The position numbers and the translations under genes were made by a program. Under the pieces are notes generated by a model. That model did no database searches. It saw only the letters and a list, made by a program, of their open reading frames with translations, and was not told the origin of the DNA. From assembly GCA_900550395.1 (NCBI GenBank), contig URSD01000020.1, positions 1 through 44,424 on the forward strand: 44,424 nt of DNA, written 5' to 3'. Source of the DNA: an uncultured Porphyromonadaceae bacterium. Lineage in GTDB: Bacteria; Bacteroidota; Bacteroidia; Bacteroidales; Muribaculaceae. This document shows positions 15,669 to 24,100 of this stretch, piece after piece. Positions within the stretch are counted from its first letter, which is position 1; each line of letters starts with the position of its first letter.

Positions 15669-16768
15669 GAGTCGATAACGCTGAATTCGCCGCCGGACAC
15701 ATGCCAGAGGCGGTGGTCGCTGTCCATGAAAGATACAATCTCGTCGAGGTGGCTGCGGTTGGTGTCGGTGATGAATATCTGTCCGAAACTTTCGGCGGCC
15801 ACCGTCTGGATGATGCGGCCGACGCGGCCGGCGTCCAGCTTGTCGAAAATATCGTCAAGCAGAAGCAGAGGCCGCAGGCCGCAGGCGCGGCGCAGGAAAT
15901 CGTACTGCGCGAGACGCAGTGCGATGGTGAACGTCTTGCACTGCCCCTGCGAGGCCGTGCGGCGCACGGGCAGGCCGTCGAGGGTAAGTTCGAGGTCGTC
16001 GCGGTGCGGCCCGACTGAGGTGTGGCGCAGCATCGTGTCGCGGGCGAATCTCTCGCGGAGCAATGTTTCCAGTCCTGGTCCGTCGGGATGCATATGGCTC
16101 TGAAGGCCGACGGCTGCCTGCTCCGGCGAGCCGGAAATGGCCCGATAGTAGCGCGAGAACACTGAGCCAAGCTCCTTCACCCACGCGTGGCGCGCGGCGG
16201 ATATAACAGCAGCCGCGGCGTCCATCTGGAAGTCTATCGCCTCGAAAAGTCCGGCATCGTTGGCGCCGTCGCGCAGCAGGCGGTTGCGCTGCTCGAGCAG
16301 ACGACCGTAGCGCATGACGGCGTCGAGGTAGCGGGCATCGCTCTGACTGATGACCATGTCCATGAAGCGGCGCCGTTCGTCGCCCGCGCCGCCTATCAGC
16401 TCCATATCGGCCGGGCTGACCATCACAAGCGGCAGCAGGCCGATGTGGGCACTTATGCGGCGGTATTCCTTGCCGCCGCGCTTGAAGCTCTTGCGGCGTC
16501 CGGGCTGAAGGCCGGCGATTATCTCCTCGGGCTGCCCGAGACGCTCATAGCAGCCGCGCACGATGGCGAAGTCCTCGCCGGTGCGCACCAGCATGGGGTC
16601 CGGCGCGCCGGTGAAGCTCTTCGTGAAGCTGAGCAGATACAGCGCATCGAGCAGGTTGCTCTTGCCCATGCCGTTGTCGCCCAGCAGGCAGTTGACCCTC
16701 GGAGAGAACTCAAGGCGCGCCCGCGCGATGTTCTTGAAATTCGTTATGTCAAGCTCGCGTAGAATCAT
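15665..16768 (-). CDS. recF: DNA replication and repair protein RecF
   Basis: A 367-residue SMC-like ATPase that helps RecOR load RecA at gaps. The N-terminal opening (LRELDITNFKNIARARLEFS) precedes Walker A LLGDNGMGKSNLLDA. The ABC-type signature region lies around SQGQCKTFTIALRLAQ, and Walker B is PLLLLDDIFDKLD, followed by QIFITDTN. The length matches RecF. It overlaps the esterase stop and the DUF721 start by 4 bases each, so it is part of one coupled operon. It lies far from gyrB and no dnaA or dnaN is in the window, unlike the classical dnaA-dnaN-recF-gyrB order. Confidence 0.95.
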   Translation of the reverse strand: MILRELDITNFKNIARARLEFSPRVNCLLGDNGMGKSNLLDALYLLSFTKSFTGAPDPMLVRTGEDFAIVRGCYERLGQPEEIIAGLQPGRRKSFKRGGKEYRRISAHIGLLPLVMVSPADMELIGGAGDERRRFMDMVISQSDARYLDAVMRYGRLLEQRNRLLRDGANDAGLFEAIDFQMDAAAAVISAARHAWVKELGSVFSRYYRAISGSPEQAAVGLQSHMHPDGPGLETLLRERFARDTMLRHTSVGPHRDDLELTLDGLPVRRTASQGQCKTFTIALRLAQYDFLRRACGLRPLLLLDDIFDKLDAGRVGRIIQTVAAESFGQIFITDTNRSHLDEIVSFMDSDHRLWHVSGGEFSVIDS

Positions 16769-17589
16769 TTTCTGCCGTCGGCGCGGGCAAAGGCCTCGTT
16801 GAAGAAAAGAAGATGATAGAGAATCGAGTTGGCCCAGTAGGCATGGCTATGGCGGCCGGGACGTTCGGTATAGTCGTGGGGGATTCCGGCCGTGAGCAGG
16901 CTCGCGTGCAGCTCACGGTTCACGGCGGCGAAAAAGTCGTCCACGCCGCAGTCGAAGGTGATGTTCAGCATTCCGGGCTTAAGCCGTCCGAGCTGTCCGG
17001 CCACTGTGTAATCGTTCCAGCGCTCGGATTTTGGGCCTATCAGCTCGGCCATGTTCCAACTCTTGGGGAAAGGGCGAATGTCGACTCCGCCACTCATTGA
17101 ACCGGCATTGCGCCAGATGTCGGGATGGCGCATCGCCAGCATGAGGGCGCCGTGACCGCCCATGCTCAGGCCCGTAATGGCCCGCTTGTCGGCACGGCGT
17201 ATCACGGGCAGCGTAGCGTCCACAAAGGGCACGAGTTCCTTCACGAAAAAGCTCTCCATCTGCATCTCGGGGCGCTCCGGGCTGTCCCAGTACCAGGAAT
17301 TGCGACCGTCGGGCAGCACGAACACCATGCCGAAGCGGTCGGCAAGGTCCGGAAGGTCCTTGCGCGTAATCTTAAGCCACGACGAATAGTCGCCGCCATG
17401 ACCGTTAAGAATGTACACCACGGGGAAGCGCCGCGCCGTGTCGGCCGCAGCCGCATCCGGCACCACCACACTCACCTTCATCGGTCCGGGAATAAACTTC
17501 GCCGGCACGCTGAGCGTGTCGACCTTTGCAGCATACGCCGAAACGACGGCTATAGCCGCCAGAAACAGCATCAGAAACCTGTTTTTCAT
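16765..17589 (-). CDS. Secreted alpha/beta-hydrolase esterase (esterase D/FrmB-like)
   Basis: A 274-residue exported hydrolase of the PF00756 esterase type. A signal peptide (MKNRFLMLFLAAIAVVSAYA) precedes a mature chain with VVYILNGHGGDYSSW (oxyanion-side loop), the nucleophile elbow ITGLSMGGHGALM (catalytic Ser) and a late HSHAYW with the catalytic His. DCGVDDFF probably holds the acid. Relatives act on S-formylglutathione, acetylated or feruloylated sugars, or enterobactin-like esters; export favours a polysaccharide or glycolipid ester here. It is the first gene of a four-gene overlapping operon that continues into recF. Its own promoter lies immediately upstream. Confidence 0.85.
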   Translation of the reverse strand: MKNRFLMLFLAAIAVVSAYAAKVDTLSVPAKFIPGPMKVSVVVPDAAAADTARRFPVVYILNGHGGDYSSWLKITRKDLPDLADRFGMVFVLPDGRNSWYWDSPERPEMQMESFFVKELVPFVDATLPVIRRADKRAITGLSMGGHGALMLAMRHPDIWRNAGSMSGGVDIRPFPKSWNMAELIGPKSERWNDYTVAGQLGRLKPGMLNITFDCGVDDFFAAVNRELHASLLTAGIPHDYTERPGRHSHAYWANSILYHLLFFNEAFARADGRK

Positions 17590-17596
17590 ACAGCTG

Positions 17597-17627
17597 CAAA
17601 ATTACGGATTATTTTCAGAGTATCAAA
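17597..17627 (-). promoter_or_regulatory. Promoter of the esterase-recF-DUF721-thioesterase operon
   Basis: On the minus strand TTTG (17627-17624) and TAATTTTG (17604-17597) are 19 bases apart. The predicted start lies only a few bases upstream of the ATG at 17589, so the leader is very short. Confidence 0.75.
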
Positions 17628-17673
17628 ATAGAATTCAGGCGCGGTGAATTATGTATTGAATTATCTTTAACAA

Positions 17674-17719
17674 ATCCGGGGCGCATCGGTCGGTTTTACG
17701 AGCCGTATGCGCCCCGGAT
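17674..17719. terminator. Terminator after hpf
   Basis: ATCCGGGGCGCAT (17674-17686) pairs perfectly with ATGCGCCCCGGAT (17707-17719), 13 bp, with a 20-base loop. It follows the hpf stop on the minus strand. A TTTTTT run follows it on the plus strand, so it could also stop transcription in that direction. Confidence 0.8.
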
Positions 17720-17742
17720 ATTTTTTGACGTCTGACCGGAGC

Positions 17743-18033
17743 TTATCTGCCCTTGCTCTTCTCGAGCTGGCGCTCGATGGCTTCGAGGCAGAGGTCGATG
17801 GCCTCCTCGAAGGTATCGGCCACCTTGGTGGCTACGTGATCCTCGCGGTTGGGGACTGTCACCTTCACGACGGCTTCCTTGTTCATGGCCGTTTCGGGCT
17901 TCACTACCTTGAGGGTTGCGTCTATGGCGCTTATATCGGGAAAGCGGCGGGCGAGGCGCTCGGCTTTTTTGTTGATGAACGCGGTGAGGGCTTCGGCGAT
18001 GTCGAAGTGGATTGCTTGAATGCGGATGTCCAT
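17743..18033 (-). CDS. hpf: Ribosome hibernation-promoting factor (short HPF/RaiA family)
   Basis: A 96-residue protein of the RaiA/HPF family that binds the 30S decoding region and inactivates ribosomes in slow growth. The N-terminal DIRIQAIHFDIAEALTAFINKKAERLARRFP and the later VKVTVPNREDHVATKVADTFEEAIDL match the beta-alpha-beta-beta-beta-alpha fold. It lacks the C-terminal dimerisation domain of long HPF. The ATG at 18033 is preceded by AAAGGAGG, an unusually good Shine-Dalgarno for this genome, and starts 1 base after the xerC stop, so it is translated from the xerC transcript. Confidence 0.93.
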   Translation of the reverse strand: MDIRIQAIHFDIAEALTAFINKKAERLARRFPDISAIDATLKVVKPETAMNKEAVVKVTVPNREDHVATKVADTFEEAIDLCLEAIERQLEKSKGR

Positions 18034-18034
18034 G

Positions 18035-18922
18035 TTATCCTCCTTTTCTTTGTGCACGAGGATGTGCAAGTTCGTAATTGTTTTGTATATCTCTATAGGT
18101 CAGATGGGTATAGACCTGTGTTGTGGCGAGCGAAGAGTGTCCCAGCAGGCGCTGCACGGCGTTGATGTCGGCGCCGTTGTTGAGCATGTCGGTGGCGAAG
18201 GAGTGGCGCAGCACGTGGGGCGAGCGCTTGCGCGAGTGTACGGCGCCGTCCAGACTACCGTGCACTATCTTGTTGAGCAGGCCATAGTACAGAGGACGGC
18301 CGTCGGGGCGCACGAACAGTGTCTCGGGCGTGAAGCCTACGGTGGCGTCGCGCAGACGGCGGTATGTATCTATGGTCTGTCTCACTTCAGTTCCGAATGG
18401 GATTATTCTTTCTTTATTACGCTTTCCGAGCACTTTCAGTTCACAGCGCGCAGTATCTACATCGGCATCGAGCAGCCCTATCAGCTCGGCCGAGCGCATG
18501 CCGGTGGCGTAAAGCAGGAGCAGCACGGCGTGGTCGCGCACGGCTGTGAAGTCGTCAGGCGCGGGCAGAGGAGCGTCGAGCACGGCGGCCGTTTCGTCGG
18601 GGCGTATGAAGTCGGGCAGACGTCGCGGCAGCCTGGCGAGGCTCAGCTCGGCGGCAGGATTGGTGCGCAGGCCGCGGCGGCGCATGGCCCAGGCGAAGTA
18701 GGCGCGCAGGGCCTGAATGCGGCGGCGTATGCTGCGCTGACTCACACCGTCGGCGCTCATGCCGACCACCCACGAGCGCAGGTCGTCCACACTGACGTCT
18801 CGCAGGTCGGGCTCGCCGCCGGAATGCTCGCACCACAGCCGCAGGTCCGTGGCATAGGCGCGGAGCGTGTGCGGCGACACGCATTTCTCGCACTCGAGAT
18901 ATTTCAGAAATTCATCTGTCAT
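18035..18922 (-). CDS. xerC: Tyrosine recombinase XerC/XerD-like
   Basis: A 295-residue (from 18922) site-specific recombinase that resolves chromosome dimers at dif. The N-terminal SAM-like domain starts FLKYLECEKCVSPHTLRAY. The catalytic residues are visible as Arg in ATGMRSAELIGL, His-x-x-Arg in PHVLRHSFATDMLNNG, His in LLGHSSLATTQ and Tyr in VYTHL. The length and the isolated housekeeping setting fit XerC rather than a phage integrase. Two upstream in-frame ATGs (18940, 18958) fall in a palindrome and upstream of the promoter's -7 box, so 18922 is preferred. It is co-transcribed with hpf. XerC versus XerD cannot be decided from one copy. Confidence 0.88.
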   Translation of the reverse strand: MTDEFLKYLECEKCVSPHTLRAYATDLRLWCEHSGGEPDLRDVSVDDLRSWVVGMSADGVSQRSIRRRIQALRAYFAWAMRRRGLRTNPAAELSLARLPRRLPDFIRPDETAAVLDAPLPAPDDFTAVRDHAVLLLLYATGMRSAELIGLLDADVDTARCELKVLGKRNKERIIPFGTEVRQTIDTYRRLRDATVGFTPETLFVRPDGRPLYYGLLNKIVHGSLDGAVHSRKRSPHVLRHSFATDMLNNGADINAVQRLLGHSSLATTQVYTHLTYRDIQNNYELAHPRAQRKGG

Positions 18923-18927
18923 CGCCC

Positions 18928-18959
18928 TAAAATTAGACATAAAAAATAAGTCGGCCAAA
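18928..18959 (-). promoter_or_regulatory. Possible xerC promoter embedded in a palindrome
   Basis: On the minus strand TTTG (18959-18956) lies 20 bases before TAATTTTA (18935-18928), a near-consensus -7 box. Transcription would begin around 18924, essentially at the xerC ATG, implying a leaderless message. The -33 part is inside the palindrome at 18942-18978, so the match may be partly accidental. Confidence 0.45.
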
Positions 18960-18978
18960 TTTTGGCCGACTTATTTTT
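18942..18978. terminator. Perfect palindrome, terminator of lpxA
   Basis: A 17-bp perfect inverted repeat (18942-18958 with 18962-18978) with a 3-base loop. Its centre is GC-rich (GTCGGCC/GGCCGAC) and its flanks are A and T runs, so it is a textbook intrinsic terminator in both directions. It lies 20 bases after the lpxA stop and directly upstream of xerC. Confidence 0.88.
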
Positions 18979-18998
18979 GTCAATTTTGCGAATTTCGC

Positions 18999-19787
18999 TC
19001 AATAGTCGTTGAACGTATCGCCAACGATGCGCATATTGTTTTCGCGGATGAAGCGCAGGATGTTGTCGCGCAGCTCGCTGGGCTCAATGTCGGCCTCGAT
19101 GCGCTTGAGGGCGTTGAACACCGATGTGCCGCACTGGTAGATGTGGCGGTAGGCCTTGGCGGCATCGTCCACGAGCTCCTCGGTGAAGCGGTTGTCGCGG
19201 CGCATGATGTAGGCGTTCACGCCGTAGTAGGTGGCGGGATTATGCGCTATTATCACGTAGGGAGGCACATTGGAGCCGATGCGTGTGCCGCCCTTGATGA
19301 GCGAGAAGCGGCCTATGTGGCAGCCCTCGTGCACGATGGCGTTGCTGGAGATGATGACGCACTCGTCTACCTCCACATCGCCGGCCACGGTAACGCCGTT
19401 GCCCAGCACGCACTTGCTCTTGATGTGCGAGTCGTGGCCTATATGGCTCTCGGCCATGATGAAGCTGTCGTCGCCGATGCGCGTGCCGCCGTTGGGCGTG
19501 ATGCCGCGGTTGATTATCACCTGCTCGCGGATGACGTTGTTGTTGCCGATGTAGCAGTATGTCTCGTCGCCCTTCCAGCGGAAGTCCTGCGGGTCGGCAC
19601 CGACGATGGCGCCCTGATACACCTTGTTGCCGGCGCCCATGCGCGTGCCGCGTATTACGCTGGCGTACGGCATGATTTCGCAGCCGGGGCCTATTTCGAC
19701 ATTCTTGTCTATGTAGGCGAAAGCGTGGATGGTGACACCGTCGGCTATCTTGGCCGAGGGGTCGACATGTGCGAGTTTGCTTATCAT
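18999..19787 (-). CDS. lpxA: Acyl-ACP--UDP-N-acetylglucosamine O-acyltransferase
   Basis: A 262-residue left-handed beta-helix enzyme that starts lipid A synthesis by O-acylating UDP-GlcNAc. Hexapeptide repeats run from residue 1 (MISKLAHVDPSAKIADGVTIH) to about 190. The diagnostic LpxA insert GADPQDFRWKGDETY and the REQVIINRGI segment are present, and the catalytic histidine is in ESHIGHDSHI. The C-terminal helical domain (TEELVDDAAKAYRHIYQ) completes the standard length. It starts 17 bases after the outer-membrane channel gene of the efflux operon, so it may share that transcript, and it is followed by a strong terminator. Other lipid A genes are not in the window. Confidence 0.95.
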   Translation of the reverse strand: MISKLAHVDPSAKIADGVTIHAFAYIDKNVEIGPGCEIMPYASVIRGTRMGAGNKVYQGAIVGADPQDFRWKGDETYCYIGNNNVIREQVIINRGITPNGGTRIGDDSFIMAESHIGHDSHIKSKCVLGNGVTVAGDVEVDECVIISSNAIVHEGCHIGRFSLIKGGTRIGSNVPPYVIIAHNPATYYGVNAYIMRRDNRFTEELVDDAAKAYRHIYQCGTSVFNALKRIEADIEPSELRDNILRFIRENNMRIVGDTFNDY

Positions 19788-19804
19788 TGCTATATGGTAT
19801 TAGA

Positions 19805-21187
19805 TTAACGTCCTCCGCCGAGGGCCTGATAGAGATTGATTACGGCCTGGGCCTGAGCCAGACGGCTGCTGATGGCGTTCATGCGGCTCTGGAGCAGATT
19901 GCTCTGCGCCGTGAGCACGTCCAGGTAGGTGGTGCCGGGCTGGTTGTAGCGCAACAGGTCCATACTGTACTCCGCGGCCTTCTCCAGGTTGCTCACCTGC
20001 TCGGCCAGATAGCCTTCCTTCTCGGTGCTCTTGGCGTATACCACGAGGGCGTCACTCACCTCGGCGGCGGCGCTCATGAGCGTGTACTCGAAGTTGTTCA
20101 TGGCCTGCTGCTGCTGTGCCTTGGCGGCCTGGAGGCGCGCTATGTTCTGTCCGCGGGCGAACAGAGGAGCCACGAGCGAGCCGGCCAGCTGATAGAACCA
20201 GTCGCCGGGATTCTGCACGAAGCTGCCCAGCAGATTGGTGAAGCCTCCGGCGGCGTTGATGGTAAGTCCGGGATAGAACGCAGCGCGTGCACCGGCCGTG
20301 GTATAGTAGGCCACGGCGAGCTGACGCTCGGCTGCCTCGACGTCAGGGCGCCATGCGAGCTGACGCATGGGCACGCCGTCGATCGGGTTGAAGCCCACCT
20401 GCAGGTCTACGTCGGCCGCAGTTTCCAGTACAGTGCCGGGCATCATGTTGAGAAGCAGACACAGAGTGTTGTTGACGTTGTCGGCGGCCTGCTCCAGGTC
20501 GGTGATGGTTGCCAGAATGCTGTAGTACTGCGCACGGCTCTGTACTACGGCGGCTTCGGTCACGTTGCCCACGAGCTTGAAGTCCTCCATCGTGCTGACG
20601 GTCTCCTTCCACACCTCGGCCGTGCTGCGCGCCAGGGCGAGCTGGGCACGGGTGGCCGAGAGGCCATAATACGTATTGGCAACAGCTGAGATTATCTGCG
20701 AGCGTGCTGCGCGGGCATAGGCCTCGCTCAGGTAGAAGCTCTCCTGGGCGCCGCGCTTGCTGTTGAGCAGCTTACCGAAGATGTCAATCTCCCAGCTCAC
20801 CTGCACGGGCAGCTGGTAGGTCCAGTTGATGTCGCTGCCGGCATAGCTGGCGCCAGCGCCGTTGGGGGCCAGGGCCACCGACGGCAGGAAGCTAAGGCGA
20901 GCTCCGCGCAGCTGCGCGCGGGCTATGTCCACGTTGAGCATGGCGTTGCGCAGGCTGGTGTTCTGCGTCAGCGCCGTGTTGATGTAGCCTGCCAGGATGG
21001 GGTCGGTGAACACGTCCTCCCACAGCAGACTGCCGAACGAGGTGCTGTCCGGAGCCTCGGCGCGCGCCTCGGAGTAGGCCCTGGTGATGGGCGTGTCCTG
21101 AGGCGTTTCGTATTTCTTGTATATGCCGCATCCGCTGAAGGCTACCAGCAATACGACGGCGGCGGCTGTTTTCAATATCTTGTTCAT
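19805..21187 (-). CDS. RND efflux outer-membrane channel lipoprotein (TolC/OprM family)
   Basis: A 460-residue outer-membrane factor of the NodT/OprM group. A lipoprotein signal (LVAFSGCGIYKKYETP) anchors the N-terminus. Two outer-membrane-efflux repeats follow, with the family segments LLWEDVFTDPILAGYINTAL, LPSVAL and RPDVEAAERQLAVAY. The C-terminus retains YLDVLTAQSNLLQSRMNA and the final YQALGGG. It provides the trimeric channel for the adaptor and pump encoded just upstream. The ATG at 21187 lies 1 base after the pump stop; longer in-frame starts would fall inside the pump gene. Confidence 0.93.
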   Translation of the reverse strand: MNKILKTAAAVVLLVAFSGCGIYKKYETPQDTPITRAYSEARAEAPDSTSFGSLLWEDVFTDPILAGYINTALTQNTSLRNAMLNVDIARAQLRGARLSFLPSVALAPNGAGASYAGSDINWTYQLPVQVSWEIDIFGKLLNSKRGAQESFYLSEAYARAARSQIISAVANTYYGLSATRAQLALARSTAEVWKETVSTMEDFKLVGNVTEAAVVQSRAQYYSILATITDLEQAADNVNNTLCLLLNMMPGTVLETAADVDLQVGFNPIDGVPMRQLAWRPDVEAAERQLAVAYYTTAGARAAFYPGLTINAAGGFTNLLGSFVQNPGDWFYQLAGSLVAPLFARGQNIARLQAAKAQQQQAMNNFEYTLMSAAAEVSDALVVYAKSTEKEGYLAEQVSNLEKAAEYSMDLLRYNQPGTTYLDVLTAQSNLLQSRMNAISSRLAQAQAVINLYQALGGGR

Positions 21188-21188
21188 A

Positions 21189-24100
21189 TTAGCGTGCGTA
21201 TTGTTCGATTTCATTCTCGATGTTGCCACCCTTCTCCTCGTTCTGCCACTGTATGGGGCGTGCCTTCTCCTGGAGCTTCTGGAACACCACGAAGAGGGCA
21301 GGCACCACGAGCACCTGGAGCACCATGCCTATGAGCATGCCGCCTACGGAACCCGTGCCGAGGGCGCGGTTGCCGTTGGCGCCAACGCCGCTGGCGAACA
21401 TCATGGGCAGAAGGCCTATCACCATAGCCAGTGACGTCATCAGGATAGGACGCAGACGGGCTGCGGCGCCGGCGATGGCGGCGTTGACTATGCTCATGCC
21501 CGTCATACGGCGTTCGAGCGCGAATTCCACTATGAGGATGGCGTTCTTAGCCAGCAGGCCGATAAGCATGATAAGGGCGATCTGCAGGTAGATGTTGTTC
21601 GATATGTCGAAGATGCTTGCGAAGACGAAGGCACCCATAAGACCGAACGGTATCGAGAAAATTACTGCGAAAGGCAGCAGATAGCTCTCGTACTGTGCCG
21701 ACAGCAGCAGGTAGACGAAGAGCAGGCAGAGGCCGAAGATCATGGCCGTGGCGTTGCCGCCGCTGCTGCCGGCCTCCTCGCGCGTCATGCCGGCGTACTC
21801 ATAGCCGTAGCCCTGGGGCAGAGTCTCGGCGGCCACACGCTGGATGGCGGCGATGGCGTCGCCTGACGAATAGCCTGCGGCGGGCTGACCGGTGACGCTG
21901 ATGCTCGTGAACATGTTGAAGCGGTTCAGCAGGTCAGGACCGTAGATGCGGGTCAGCTTCACATAGTTGGCTACGGGAGCCATCTCCGAGCCGCTGCGCA
22001 CCTTGATGCTGTTGAGCGTCTCCGGACTGACGCGTGCCTCGGGCGAAGCCTGCATCATCACGCGGTAAATCTTGCCGAAGCGGTTGAAGTTCGACACGTA
22101 CATACCGCCATAGTAGCCCTGCAGGGTGCTGAGAATGGCCGAAGGACTGATACCTGCCTGCTTGCACTTGGCGGCGTCGATGTCGATCATGTACTGCGGG
22201 AAGGTGGGGTTGAACGTGGTGTAGGCGGTCTGAATCTCAGGCTGGGCGTTGAGCTGGGCCAGGAAGCCCTGCACCACGGAGAAGAACTGGTTGATGTCGC
22301 CGCCGGTGCGGTCCTGCATCTTCATCTCGAAGCCGTTGGTGGCCGAGTAACCGGTAATCATAGGCGGCGCGAATATCATGACGCGTCCGTCCTTCACGGC
22401 CTGTCCGGTCATGCCGTACAGCTGTTTGATTATATCGGTCGAGCTTTCACCCTTGCCTCGTTCGCTCCAGTTCTTGAGCTTGACGATGAATGTGCCGTAG
22501 GTGGCGCCCTGACCGGCGATGAAGCTGTAGCCGGCAATCATTTCGCGCGTCTGTATGGCCGGAATCTTCGCCATGATGCCGTCCACCTGATGCAGCACCT
22601 CAAGGGTGCGTTCCTGCGATGTGCCGGCGGGCATGTCGACCATCACGAACACTACGCCCGTGTCCTCATTGGGCACCATGGCGGTAGGAGTGATCGACAT
22701 AAGCCATACGAGCACGCCGATGCTGACGATAACGCTGCCGAAGGCCGTGACCTTGTGGGCGCACACGAATTTCACCATCTTGCGGTATTTGTCAAGCAGA
22801 GCGCCGTAGCCCTTCTCGAAGCCTGCGTGGAAGCGGGGGCTGAATATACCCATCAGAGCCACGATGGCACAGAAGATGGAGCATGCGAGCAGCACTGGGC
22901 GCTCGGTGCTGAAGCCCTTGAGAATCATCAGCAGGATAGTTGCCACCACGAATATGGTAGTGATGGCCGGATGGATGTTGAGCGTAAAGCGGCGCTTGTA
23001 GCTGGCGCCCATGGTTGCGGCGGCTTCCTTCACGGCCTCGCCCATGCGCTCCTTCAGAGGCTTGTGCTCCTCGCCCTGCTTGGGCTTCAGGAACAGTGCG
23101 CACAGGGCCGGCGACAGCGTCAGGGCGTTCACAGCCGAAAAGCCGATAGCCACGGCCATCGTGATGCCGAACTGCTGATAGAACACGCCGCTGGTACCGG
23201 GCATGAACGATACCGGGATGAACACAAGCATCATCACAAGAGTGATGGAGATAAGCGCGCCGGCTATCTCGTTCATGGCGTCGATAGAGGCGCGGCGCGC
23301 GCTGCGGTAGCCCTGATCGAGCTTGGCATGCACGGCCTCCACCACCACTATCGCATCGTCCACCACAATCGCAATAGCGAGCACGAGGGCCGAGAGGGTG
23401 ATTAGATTGAGCGAGAAGCCTATAAGATTAAGCACGAAGAACGTTCCGACGAGGGCCACAGGGATGGCGATGGCGGGAATCAGCGTGCTGCGGAAATCCT
23501 GGAGGAAAATGTAAACCACGACGAACACGAGCACGAAGGCCTCAATGAGCGTGTGGATCACATTGTCGATGGAGGCGTAGAGGAACTCGTTGTTGTTCAT
23601 CGGCACTTCCATCTCCAGGCCCTTGGGAAGGTCGTTCTTAAGCTTGTCGACGGTTGCCAGACAGTCGTTGATGATCTGCGTGGCGTTCGAGCCCGGGCTC
23701 TGGAACACGATTGCCATCGTGGAGGAGTGGCCGTTGGCGGCATTGCTGAAGCCGTAAGTCACACGGCCCAGTTCAAGCTCGGCCACGTCCTTGAGGCGGA
23801 GCACCTCGCCGTTGGACGACGCGCGGATCACAATCTCGCCGAACTCCTCGGGCGTCACCTTGCGGCCGCGGTAGCGCATGGTGTACTGGAAGCTCTGGTC
23901 GCCCTGCTCGCCGAAGGCACCGGGCGCGGCCTCGACGTTCTGCTCGGCAAGGGCGGCGGCCACATCGGAGGGCACGAGGTTGTACTGCGCCATCACGTCG
24001 GGTTTCAGCCATATGCGCATCGAGTAGTCGGCGCCGAAGCACAGCACGTCGCCCACGCCGCTTACACGCTGCAGCTCAGGCACGATGTTGATTTTCATAT

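Noticed and set aside
18035..18922. Tyrosine recombinase as a sign of a mobile element
   Set aside because: It sits in housekeeping context with hpf, with the XerC length and motifs; no element ends or cargo were found.
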